Source: Azomonas tarimensis
GTDB taxonomy: Bacteria > Pseudomonadota > Gammaproteobacteria > Pseudomonadales > Pseudomonadaceae
DNA length: 64,000 nt
Direction: 5' to 3'
Assembly: GCF_042648805.1 (NCBI RefSeq)
Contig: NZ_JBHRXZ010000016.1
Span: 62,001 to 126,000, forward strand
The notes beneath the pieces are model-generated. The model was not told where the DNA came from. It was given only the letters and a program-made list of their open reading frames with translations, and did no database searches. Every line of letters starts with the position of its first letter. The first letter of the stretch is position 1. A program made the translations under genes and the position numbers. Below are positions 34,478 to 42,062 of this stretch, piece after piece.

Positions 34478-36415
34478 TCAGCCGGCGGTGCGCAAGTGCC
34501 CCACCGCCTCGTTGAGCGCCCGACCGACCTGCTGCAATTCTCCCGTCGACGCCTCCAGGTGCCCGCTTTCCCGGGCGCTGGCTTCGGCCACGTCACGCAC
34601 CCGCTGCATGCTCTCCCCCACCTGCGCCGCCACGGCGCTCTGCTCTTCGGCGGCCGCGGCAATCTGCTGGCTCATCTGCTCCACCCGGGACACGGCCTCG
34701 GTGATCTGCGCCAGCGCCTCGGAGGCTTCTGTCGCCAGTTGCACGGTTTCCTCGGTCAGGTCGCGGCTGCCCTGCAGGCGCCCGGCGGCCTGTTCGCTGA
34801 CCTGCCGCAACTGCGCGATCATGCTTTCAATCTCGCTCGTCGACGCCTGGGTACGCTTGGCCAGCCCCCTGACCTCATCGGCCACCACGGCGAAGCCGCG
34901 ACCATGTTCCCCGGCCCGCGCCGCTTCGATGGCAGCGTTGAGTGCCAGCAGGTTGGTCTGTTCGGCTACCGCCTTGATCACCTCCAGCACCTTGCCCATC
35001 GCCGCGCTTTCCCTGAGCAGCAGCCCCATGGACTCCGAGCAACCGGCCATTTCCCCGGCCAGTCGGGTGATCCGCTCGCCTGCCCGGCGCACCAGCTCAT
35101 CGCCCCGGCGCGCCTCGCTGTCGGCCTGCCCCACGGCCTGGCTTGCCACACCGGCGTTGTGCGCCACCTCCTGCGCAGTCGCGGCCATCTGCTCCATGGC
35201 TGCGGCGGCCTGTTCGGTTTCCTGGCGCTGCTGGGCCACGCCACGGCTGCTGCGGCCGATCACCTCGACCAGACTGTCAGCCGCCCCGTTGAGCTGCCCG
35301 ACGCCACTGCCGATGCGCCCGACCAGCGATCGCAGGCTGCCCAGCATGCCGCTCACGGTTTCCAGCAACTGGCCCATCTCGTCGCGTCGGGGTTCGACGG
35401 GCGGCGCTTCGCTCAGGTCCCCCGCGGCCACCCGTCGCGCCAGGGCAACGGCCTGCCGCAGCGGCTGGACGATGGAGTGGCGGATCACCAGGCTGGCGAC
35501 GATGCCAAAACCAAGCGCCAGTAGCGTGATGAGGCCCAACTGCCCGTGGAGACGCCCGCTGGCAGCCTCGAACGTCCCGGCCTGGGCCTGCTCGGTGACC
35601 GCCAGCCAGTCGCCGACCCGCTCGGCGGTGGCGCTCATCGCCGCTTCGGCCTCTGCGGCCAGGGCCTTGCTCTGGACGAACTGTTCGAACGCCTCGCGGT
35701 AGGCGCCCAGCGCGGCGCTGGCTTCGGCCAGGGATTCTCGCTCCGCCCCTTCGACACGCAGCGCGAGGTTATCCAGCGCCGAGACCAGCTCCATCATTCG
35801 GCTTTCCCAGTCGCTGCGATAGCGCTCGGCCCCGTCGAGGGTGAAGTACAGCTCGCTGTCACGCAGATTGGTCAGGCGGTCGCGCAGCATCGCCGCCTGC
35901 TCCAGCTGCTCCACGCGAAGACCGTCGGGCAGCTCCTGGTCCATCACCTTCAGCCGCAGCCCATCCAACTGATCCAGCAGTACCACGGCAAAGCTCGATC
36001 CGACCGTCTGAGCCATGTCCTGCATGCGCAGGCGCGCCCGGCGAGCGGTCTGCTGCGATTCGGCATAGCGGCGGAACTCGTCGAGATAGGCATGGGAAGC
36101 CGCTTCGATGTCGGTGTCATCGGCAGCTTCCAGCGCCCGGCTTTCCAGGTGTCGGATCAGCCGCTCGGTAATCGCCTCCACCTCGGTCGCCGCCTCGGGC
36201 GCCAGCGACAGGCCGAATGTCTTTTCGCCGATCCGGGCACGCTGCATCAGGGACTGGATGTCTGCCGCGCTGCGAATCTGCTCGCTGCGCTCCTCCACCA
36301 CCTGCAGGGAATAGAACGCGGTGGCCGCAACGCCCAGGGTAGAGAGCAACACCAGGCCAAAGCCCAGGGACAGTTTGCCGCCCACCGGGAGATTGCCAAG
36401 CAAGTGTTTGATCAT
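34478..36415 (-). CDS. Methyl-accepting chemotaxis protein with large periplasmic helical domain
   Basis: A transmembrane chemoreceptor of 645 residues. TM1 lies at about 12-35 (LSLGFGLVLLSTLGVAATAF) and TM2 at about 280-300 (ITLLALGFGIVASLVI). The ~245-residue helical periplasmic domain between them matches an HBM-like sensor. HAMP follows (SIVQPLRQAVALARRVAAGD). The signalling domain has the conserved tip NLLALNAAIEAARAGEHGRG and GFAVVADEVRGLAKRT. No CheR pentapeptide is at the C-terminus (VGHLRTAG). ATG 36415 has AGGAAC upstream; the longer frame to 36670 is rejected. It ends 4 bases from the convergent LysR gene, and a LysR-type site lies 93 bases upstream, so chemotaxis toward the pathway substrate may be induced with the enzymes. 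Confidence 0.9.
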   Translation of the reverse strand: MIKHLLGNLPVGGKLSLGFGLVLLSTLGVAATAFYSLQVVEERSEQIRSAADIQSLMQRARIGEKTFGLSLAPEAATEVEAITERLIRHLESRALEAADDTDIEAASHAYLDEFRRYAESQQTARRARLRMQDMAQTVGSSFAVVLLDQLDGLRLKVMDQELPDGLRVEQLEQAAMLRDRLTNLRDSELYFTLDGAERYRSDWESRMMELVSALDNLALRVEGAERESLAEASAALGAYREAFEQFVQSKALAAEAEAAMSATAERVGDWLAVTEQAQAGTFEAASGRLHGQLGLITLLALGFGIVASLVIRHSIVQPLRQAVALARRVAAGDLSEAPPVEPRRDEMGQLLETVSGMLGSLRSLVGRIGSGVGQLNGAADSLVEVIGRSSRGVAQQRQETEQAAAAMEQMAATAQEVAHNAGVASQAVGQADSEARRGDELVRRAGERITRLAGEMAGCSESMGLLLRESAAMGKVLEVIKAVAEQTNLLALNAAIEAARAGEHGRGFAVVADEVRGLAKRTQASTSEIESMIAQLRQVSEQAAGRLQGSRDLTEETVQLATEASEALAQITEAVSRVEQMSQQIAAAAEEQSAVAAQVGESMQRVRDVAEASARESGHLEASTGELQQVGRALNEAVGHLRTAG

Positions 36416-36507
36416 GGTTTGTTCCTGTCGCATCAGGCTTTTTCTTGTAATGAGTGGCCTCGCACAACGCGCCGAGGCTAATGGCATAAAGCCACAATTC
36501 GCCGCGC

Positions 36508-36542
36508 CGGACCAGCCGCCTTTGCCGATACGAGGTATCGCC
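36508..36542 (-). promoter_or_regulatory. LysR-type operator, copy 4 of 5 (weaker), upstream of the chemoreceptor gene
   Basis: GGACCA near the left end and CGATACGAGGTATCGC at the right match copy 2 closely, while the first bases differ. Oriented like the copies before the other minus-strand genes. Confidence 0.5.
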
Positions 36543-36621
36543 AACGGCGATGACACCCCGCGCGCCTTCTTGCAGCCGTAGCGAACGCCTGCCCTGCCCG
36601 TCCGCCTGAAGTATCGCGCTA

Positions 36622-36657
36622 CGTGATACCAGCAATCCGGACAAGCGATTTGTGCAA
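36622..36657 (+). promoter_or_regulatory. LysR-type operator, copy 5 of 5 (reverse orientation), facing the hydrolase gene
   Basis: GTGATACC, then GGACAAGCGATTTGTGCAA, is the complement-orientation version of copy 2, with one extra base near the end. It points toward the plus-strand hydrolase-dioxygenase genes. A near-palindrome GTATCGCG-CTA-CGTGATAC (36611-36629) overlaps it. Confidence 0.5.
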
Positions 36658-36780
36658 TCCCCGAGCCCATGCCAGTTTTTCGAGTATCGATCCCCCATGG
36701 CGCTTGCGCGGGGCGTCGATTCCGGCCGGCGCCGACCGCTGGAGCAGCCCGCTATCAACCAGAACAACAAGAGATGCGCA

Positions 36781-36990
36781 ATGCCACAGATCACCCGAGT
36801 CGCCCTCAGGCTCCGTCCTCCGCCTGCCCCGCGCCGTTGCAACGCTTCCCTGACGATGCCAGGCGTTCTGCGCCAACCCGATTGTGCCGGCTCACCCTTG
36901 CGCTGCCGGAACACCCGGGCGAGCCGTCGCGGACCTTAACGCCGCGGCCAGTGAAGACGATCGCCCTGCCGGGGCTGCCGCAGAGCCAAA
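36781..36990 (+). pseudogene. Possible degenerate short gene in the hydrolase leader
   Basis: An ATG at 36781 follows a good signal (AACAACAAGAGA, similar to the one before the dioxygenase gene) and reads MPQITRVALRLRPPP to a stop at 36939. The GC-rich third positions typical of genes here shift to another frame from about 36880 (RLTLALPEHPGEPSRTL). This pattern suggests a small gene broken by a frameshift. No family was recognised, and it may be noncoding leader. Confidence 0.3.
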
Positions 36991-37013
36991 CACACCAATA
37001 AGGAAAACAATCC

Positions 37014-38171
37014 ATGTTCCGTTATTTCCCCACCAATTATGTCTGGAACCTCTCCGTCTGCCTTGCCATGGAAATGGGGGCGAAGATTGGTGAGGTCGTC
37101 GAGATGTGCGAGCCGCTGATGGAGGCTTCCAAACAGCCCGACGCCGCCGGCACCCAGGCGTTTCGCGAGACCTGGGCGAAGATGGCCGACAAGCTCTGTG
37201 AGCTGGCCGCCGAAGACGAGGAACGCGGCCGCCTGCTTTCGGCCGGCGAAAAGTACAACCGCGCCGCCACCTACTACCTCACCTGCGAGCGCCTGCAGGC
37301 CCACGGGGCACCCGGCCGTGCGGCGCTGTACCAGCGCTTTCAGGAGGTTTTCCAGCGCGGCGTGCTGCTCTCGAAGGAGAACTGCGAGCGGGTCGAGATC
37401 CCCTACGAGGGCAAGGTGATCTCCGGCCTCTATGTGCGGGCCGAAAGTGTCGAGGGCTGCCAGCCGGCGCTGGTTCAGCTGAACGGCCTGGACTCCACCA
37501 AGGAGATGAAATACCGCGTCGGCATGCCTGCCTGGCTGGCCAAGCGCGGCGTCGCTTCGCTGATCATCGACCAGCCCGGCACTGGTGAGGCGCTGCGCCT
37601 GCATGACCTCAAGGCACGTTATGACGCCGAGCACTGGGGCAGCGTGGTGTACGAATGGCTGGCCGCCCGCGACGACATCGACTCTGCGCGCATCGGCTGC
37701 GAAGGCGTGTCCCTCGGCGGCTACTACTGCCCCCGGGTGGTCGCCATGGAGCCTCGCTACGCCTGCGGCGTGGTCTGGGGCGCCAACCACGACTGGCGCG
37801 ACGTGCAGAAGCGCCGCCTGGAGAAGGAAGGCAGCTTCCCGGTGCCCCACTACTGGGAGCACGTGCGCTGGGTCTGGGGCGGCAACGACATCGAGGAATT
37901 CATGCAGATCGCCGAGAACGTCCACCTCGACGGGGTGGTGGAAAGGATCAAGGTGCCCTTCCTGGTCACTCACGGCGAAAAGGACTCGCAGATTCCGCTC
38001 AAGTGGGCGCACCGCACCTACGAACAACTGGTGAACAGCCCCAACCGCGAACTGAAGATCTTCACCGAGCGCGAAGGCGGCATCCAGCACTCGAGCTTCG
38101 ACAACTCGATCAACGCCGGTCACTACATCGCTGACTGGGTGGCCGAAGTCCTGGGCGGCCGCGTGGCCTGA
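37014..38171 (+). CDS. Alpha/beta hydrolase, 2,6-dihydroxypseudooxynicotine hydrolase-like
   Basis: A hydrolase of 385 residues. The N-terminal helical extension (1-130, MFRYFPTNYVWNLSVCLAME) precedes an alpha/beta core with nucleophile motif EGVSLGGYYCPR (serine about 232), acid in VTHGEKDSQIPL and histidine in GGIQHSSFDN. The long N-terminal cap and the motif spacing resemble the C-C hydrolase of 2,6-dihydroxypseudooxynicotine from nicotine breakdown, and FrsA-like proteins. It is followed 28 bases later by an extradiol-type dioxygenase gene. The 598-base region before it (36416-37013) holds two regulatory sites and a doubtful short ORF. Likely reaction: C-C bond hydrolysis of an aromatic ketone or a ring-fission product. 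Confidence 0.83.
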   Translation: MFRYFPTNYVWNLSVCLAMEMGAKIGEVVEMCEPLMEASKQPDAAGTQAFRETWAKMADKLCELAAEDEERGRLLSAGEKYNRAATYYLTCERLQAHGAPGRAALYQRFQEVFQRGVLLSKENCERVEIPYEGKVISGLYVRAESVEGCQPALVQLNGLDSTKEMKYRVGMPAWLAKRGVASLIIDQPGTGEALRLHDLKARYDAEHWGSVVYEWLAARDDIDSARIGCEGVSLGGYYCPRVVAMEPRYACGVVWGANHDWRDVQKRRLEKEGSFPVPHYWEHVRWVWGGNDIEEFMQIAENVHLDGVVERIKVPFLVTHGEKDSQIPLKWAHRTYEQLVNSPNRELKIFTEREGGIQHSSFDNSINAGHYIADWVAEVLGGRVA

Positions 38172-38199
38172 ACAACAAACACAACAAGAGGATTCATTG

Positions 38200-39141
38200 A
38201 TGAAGATTATCGGCCCTGATTACCTGGTGTTCGGCGTGGACGACGTCGACGCCTGTACCCAATACATGACCGACTATGGGCTCAAGCCCATCGACGTGAC
38301 AGACAAGGGCGGCCGCCTGGAGGCGCTGGACGGCACCGGCGTGGTCATTCGGCACCGCGACGACCCTAGCCTTCCGCGGGCCATGGAAACCGGCACCATG
38401 CTGCGCGAGACCGTCTACGGCGTGGCCGACGAAGCCAGCCTGCAGGCGCTGGAACAGGAGCTGTCGAAAGACCGCACCGTCACCCGCGGTAGCGATGGCG
38501 TGCTGCGCTGCCAGGATGACATGGGCTTTGCCCTGGGCTTCCAGATCACCACCCGCCGCGCCCTGGACCTGCCAAGCGAACGGGTCAACGCCCCCGGCGA
38601 CCAGCCCCAGCGCCCGGCCAACGAACTGGGCTGCACCAACGACCTGCCAGCGCTGCCGCGCAGCCTGTCCCACGTGGTCTACTTCGTGCCGGACTTCGCC
38701 AAGGCAGAGGCCTTCTACAAACGCATCGGCTTCGTCTGCACCGACCGCTTCGTCGGCGTCGGCCCTTTCCTTCGCCCGGGTGGTACCCTGGATCACCACA
38801 CCCTGTTCCTGATCCAGACCCCGCCGTTCATGAAGGGCATCGAGCACTTCACCTTCCACATGGGCGGCCCCACCGAGGTGATGACCGCCGGCTACCGTTT
38901 CGTCGCCAAGGGCTACGAGTCGTTCTGGGGTCCCGGGCGCCACCAGCTGGGCTCCAACTGGTTCTGGTACTTCAACAGCCCTCTGGGCTGCCACGTCGAA
39001 TACGACGCCGACATGGACCTGCACGACGACAACTGGACCGCCCGCGAAGCCCCGCTGGGGGCGGACGCCTCCCAGTACTTCCTGTTCGAGCACCGCCCCA
39101 AGTGGGCACCGGGCGGACCCGGCCCGGCCCAGCAGCACTGA
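38200..39141 (+). CDS. VOC-family extradiol-type ring-cleavage dioxygenase
   Basis: A two-module vicinal-oxygen-chelate protein of 313 residues, like 2,3-dihydroxybiphenyl/catechol 2,3-dioxygenases. The N-terminal module covers about 1-120. The C-terminal module contains the three expected metal ligands: H158 in LSHVVYFVPDF, H216 in GIEHFTFHMGG and E267 in GCHVEYDAD. Together these suggest an Fe(II) (or Mn(II)) enzyme that opens a catechol-type ring next to the hydroxyls. The start is the ATG at 38200; a TTG three bases before is unlikely. It is in one operon with the hydrolase gene, downstream of the LysR-type site. Substrate unknown. Confidence 0.85.
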   Translation: MKIIGPDYLVFGVDDVDACTQYMTDYGLKPIDVTDKGGRLEALDGTGVVIRHRDDPSLPRAMETGTMLRETVYGVADEASLQALEQELSKDRTVTRGSDGVLRCQDDMGFALGFQITTRRALDLPSERVNAPGDQPQRPANELGCTNDLPALPRSLSHVVYFVPDFAKAEAFYKRIGFVCTDRFVGVGPFLRPGGTLDHHTLFLIQTPPFMKGIEHFTFHMGGPTEVMTAGYRFVAKGYESFWGPGRHQLGSNWFWYFNSPLGCHVEYDADMDLHDDNWTAREAPLGADASQYFLFEHRPKWAPGGPGPAQQH

Positions 39142-39310
39142 TCCTGTCCCCCTGATGGGGGGGCGCTGGCGCCGTGGCAGTGCCCCCGTACGCGTAGCTC
39201 ACCGGGCCCGGAGCCGCCAATCCGCCGGACCGGGTCGATGGGATTACGGGATGCTCAAGATCATCGCTTCGTGAATTTACAACGGGTGTGGAAGGTACCG
39301 TAGGAACGAC

Positions 39311-39334
39311 AAAGCCGCCCCGTGGGGCGGCTTT
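39311..39334 (+). terminator. Rho-independent terminator after the hydrolase-dioxygenase operon
   Basis: AAAGCCGCCCC-GT-GGGGCGGCTTT, an 11-bp stem with flanking A/T runs, works in both directions; it lies between the dioxygenase gene and the convergent lipoprotein gene. Confidence 0.75.
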
Positions 39335-39388
39335 GGCAGTCTTGCTCAGCGAGAGGGCGACCGGAACCGAGCTCGGCCACCGCCCCGC

Positions 39389-39721
39389 TCAGAGGCTACA
39401 GTTCTTGATCGTATGAAAGCTGTAGGCCAAGGCCAATAGTCCACTGAACTGACGGTCGATGGGCTTGATCGGGCCATCGCCGGTCTGCTCGCAGAAGTCA
39501 GTGACAATCACCAGATAATCCTTGAAATCCTTCGGTGACTTGACCACCCGCTGCGTCTCCATTCGCAGCGTCCCATCCTCGCTGTTTTCTTCCGGCGGCA
39601 TCACCACGGGAGCGCTTCCCGCTACCAGACCATGACCCAGCGAGGGCTTGGTTGAGGCACAGCCTGTCAGGAGTGTGATGGACAAAGCGGCGGCGGCAAC
39701 AGCATGGATGGCCTGTGGCAT
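39389..39721 (-). CDS. Hypothetical lipoprotein
   Basis: A 110-residue protein with a signal peptide and lipobox ITLLTGC (cysteine about residue 21). The mature part has two more cysteines (TDFCEQTG and IKNCSL), likely one disulfide. Beyond the lipobox no domain is recognised. After the cysteine, ASTKPSLG suggests outer-membrane sorting by the usual +2 rule (not aspartate). It is transcribed alone, convergent with the dioxygenase gene across the terminator. Confidence 0.7.
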   Translation of the reverse strand: MPQAIHAVAAAALSITLLTGCASTKPSLGHGLVAGSAPVVMPPEENSEDGTLRMETQRVVKSPKDFKDYLVIVTDFCEQTGDGPIKPIDRQFSGLLALAYSFHTIKNCSL

Positions 39722-40192
39722 GTCGGTTCCTTTGCGCGAGCAATTAATCAGCGTGAGCGAAATAGAAAAGACTGAAACAGATGTTTCAGGCGGCGAAAAA
39801 GTGACGCCATTATCACTACGACCATTTCGACACCCCAGTACCGTCCAGCGGTAAAGCAGGATTAATCTACAAACGGTATGAATTCTTGTTCAAGTTGTAG
39901 TGCGTCTTCCCTGACCGCCCTTTGCTAGGCCCAACGCTCGGCGGCTCAAGACAACGGAGCTTTCCCGCTCTTGGCTTCAACGCGTCAAGTAACAGGACCC
40001 TGGTTATAGCGGCTAAAAGCCATTATTGAACGGAGCTGATGCTGCTTACATGACGCCATTCAAGTCATTGATGGCAATTTGATATTCTCCGCCGCATATC
40101 GAAGCGCCGAGCGAGCGAAACCTTCTGAGCGCGCAGAAGGCAGGGTGTCTACACTGATTCCAGCCCTACCCTGATAATTACAAGGAATCGCC
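39722..40192. other. Intergenic region before the TIGR02647 gene
   Basis: 471 bases without a supported gene. It contains the hairpin CCTTCTG-AGCGCG-CAGAAGG at 40121-40140, 50 bases before the next start, and scattered AT-rich stretches fit for promoters. Nothing else is recognised. Confidence 0.4.
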
Positions 40193-40441
40193 ATGCCCTA
40201 TTCGCCCGATCTGGTTTCGGAAATCGATGTCCTCGCGCTGTTTGATCTGGACAACCATCTCAGCGGCGTGAAAATCCGCCATGACGCCCGTCCAGACGCT
40301 ATTGCCGCTGCCAGGCGGCTCCATCAGAAGGGTCTGGTGACTCAGCCGGACGGAGGGTATCTAACCGACCTGGGCCGCGATGCGGCGGAGCATGTGCAGG
40401 GGCTGATGCTCATACTCACCCAGCCCGAGCAGGTCAATTAG
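40193..40441 (+). CDS. TIGR02647 family protein
   Basis: A small conserved protein of 82 residues found mostly in Pseudomonas. The sequence opens MPYSPDLVSEIDVLALFDL, has a central HHxARPDAIAAARRL-type helix and ends LILTQPEQVN. The name comes from the protein family; no function is known. The short size, mixed charge and lack of signal or TM segment suggest a soluble cytoplasmic protein, perhaps DNA-binding because it resembles a winged helix (KGLVTQPDGGYLTDLGRD). Start ATG with AAGGAA upstream. Confidence 0.82.
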   Translation: MPYSPDLVSEIDVLALFDLDNHLSGVKIRHDARPDAIAAARRLHQKGLVTQPDGGYLTDLGRDAAEHVQGLMLILTQPEQVN

Positions 40442-40896
40442 GGGCATCGCTCACCGCTCTTCATTCATCGGCCCCCTTCCCGTTTTCAATGGCCTGCGCC
40501 GACAACAGCGTGGGCCTCAAGTGCATATCCGTTCGTCGGATTTATACACTCCTCCCAGTTCAGGCTTTCCGAGCGTTGTTCATTTTTTTGGCGACTTTTA
40601 TTTGGCTGAAATTCTGACCTCCTTGCTCCTGGCGGCCTCGGCCGCGACATCATTTCAACATTACCCGGCAATTCATTATGTTATTTTCTCTCGCCCGCTA
40701 AATTCGACGTTTTAATGACGTCAAAATTATTTAGCTTCGCGGCTCTCTTTCTTTTATAACTCTCCTCTCGCAGCCCACACGCTACCCAATCGTGGCGAAC
40801 TGCTGCGGATAGCCCTGAGCCAGAGCGGCTCGATCAGGCTCCTTGTTTTTTTGAAGGGCTTTTGCCCTTTGCAGTATCAAGTTCTGGAGAGGCGAA
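40442..40896. other. AT-rich intergenic region and leader before the GH5 gene
   Basis: 455 bases with no credible gene and clearly lower GC than its surroundings (for example around 40560-40760). It includes a TGACGTCA palindrome at 40716-40723 and a hairpin AAGGGC-TTTT-GCCCTT at 40854-40869, about 27 bases before the GH5 ATG. It probably contains the GH5 promoter. Confidence 0.4.
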
Positions 40897-41961
40897 ATGT
40901 CCATCGTAAGTGTACGGAAAGTGCTTGTTCACTCCATCGCCATGGCGGCAATTCTGGGAAGCGGCGCGCTTCCTGTAAGCGCGCTGGCAGCTAGTTCACC
41001 CATCGCCCTGGTCGGGGTCAACCTCGCCGGCGCGGAATTCGGCAGCAAACGGCCGGGCGTGCATGGCAAGGACTACATCTACCCGTCCGAGTCGCATTTC
41101 AAGCGCTACGCCGAGCTGAACATGAAACTGGTACGCCTGCCGTTCCGCTGGGAACGCATCCAGCCGCAACTGGACGCAGGCCTTGATGCGGCCGAGTTGT
41201 CGCGGATGATTCAGACCCTCGACCGTGCCCACAAGCATGACGTCAAGGTCATCCTGGACATGCACAACTATTACCGCTACTTCGGCCACCTGATTGCCAC
41301 CGATGAGGTTCCGATCAGCCAGTTCGCCAATACTTGGCGACTGCTGGCGCAGCGCTTGGTCAACCACCCGGCAGTGTATGGTTATGGCTTGATGAACGAG
41401 CCCTACAGCACCAACGGTTTCTGGCCTGAAGCTGCCATGGCCGCCGCCAAGGCGATTCGCACGGTGGACAAGGAGCGCTGGGTCTTCGTCGCGGGCGACC
41501 ACTACTCCAACGCCCATGCCTGGGCACGCTACAACCCCAACCTGGTGAACGATCCCTGGATGCGGGACCCGAAAAACAACCTGGTGTACGAAGCGCACAT
41601 GTACATCGACATCGATAATTCCGGCCGCTTCAATGATCGCGACGCGGTGTACGAACCGGATGTCGGGGTGAAAAAGCTCAAGCCCTTCGTGGATTGGCTC
41701 AAGCAGCACAACCTGCGTGGGTTCATCGGCGAGCACGGCGTGCCGGACTTTTCACCCTCCGGAATAGTAGCCACCGACCGTGTGCTCACGTACCTGCGCG
41801 AGCACTGCATCCCCAGTACCTATTGGGCAGGAGGCTCCTGGTGGGGCAGCTACGCCCTGGCCATCGAGCCCCGTAGCGACGGAGAGCGCCCGCAATTGCC
41901 CATGCTCCAGGCACAGGCAAACACCAGCCACAGCTGCAGCACTATCGGCCCCGGCCAGTAA
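40897..41961 (+). CDS. Exported glycoside hydrolase family 5 (cellulase-like)
   Basis: A secreted glycosidase of 354 residues with an N-terminal signal peptide (AMAAILGSGALPVSALA, about 1-32). The TIM-barrel GH5 motifs are all visible: LVRLPFRWERIQP, ILDMHNYYR, the acid/base glutamate in YGLMNEPYS (about 170), then YEAHMYID and the nucleophile in FIGEHGVP (about 290). It is close in plan to bacterial endoglucanases and beta-1,4-mannanases. The polymer cannot be assigned. The gene stands alone between AT-rich DNA and a strong terminator. Such enzymes in Pseudomonas are often tied to exopolysaccharide or plant-wall use, but no EPS gene is nearby. Confidence 0.85.
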   Translation: MSIVSVRKVLVHSIAMAAILGSGALPVSALAASSPIALVGVNLAGAEFGSKRPGVHGKDYIYPSESHFKRYAELNMKLVRLPFRWERIQPQLDAGLDAAELSRMIQTLDRAHKHDVKVILDMHNYYRYFGHLIATDEVPISQFANTWRLLAQRLVNHPAVYGYGLMNEPYSTNGFWPEAAMAAAKAIRTVDKERWVFVAGDHYSNAHAWARYNPNLVNDPWMRDPKNNLVYEAHMYIDIDNSGRFNDRDAVYEPDVGVKKLKPFVDWLKQHNLRGFIGEHGVPDFSPSGIVATDRVLTYLREHCIPSTYWAGGSWWGSYALAIEPRSDGERPQLPMLQAQANTSHSCSTIGPGQ

Positions 41962-41973
41962 AAGCTGCACCAG

Positions 41974-42006
41974 GCCCCGGTCGCGACCCTGCGGCCGGGG
42001 CTTTTC
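41974..42006 (+). terminator. Rho-independent terminator of the GH5 gene
   Basis: GCCCCGGTCGC, loop GACCCT, GCGGCCGGGGC (one G-U pair) then TTTTCT. It is 13 bases past the stop. Confidence 0.82.
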
Positions 42007-42062
42007 TCATCCCGGATTTTCCATACCGTCGTCTGCTGGCGAGCTGGATGGCTCACAAATGA

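Noticed and set aside
40521..40715. Short open frame in the AT-rich region before the GH5 gene
   Set aside because: No ribosome-binding site, no family likeness and codon use unlike neighbouring genes.
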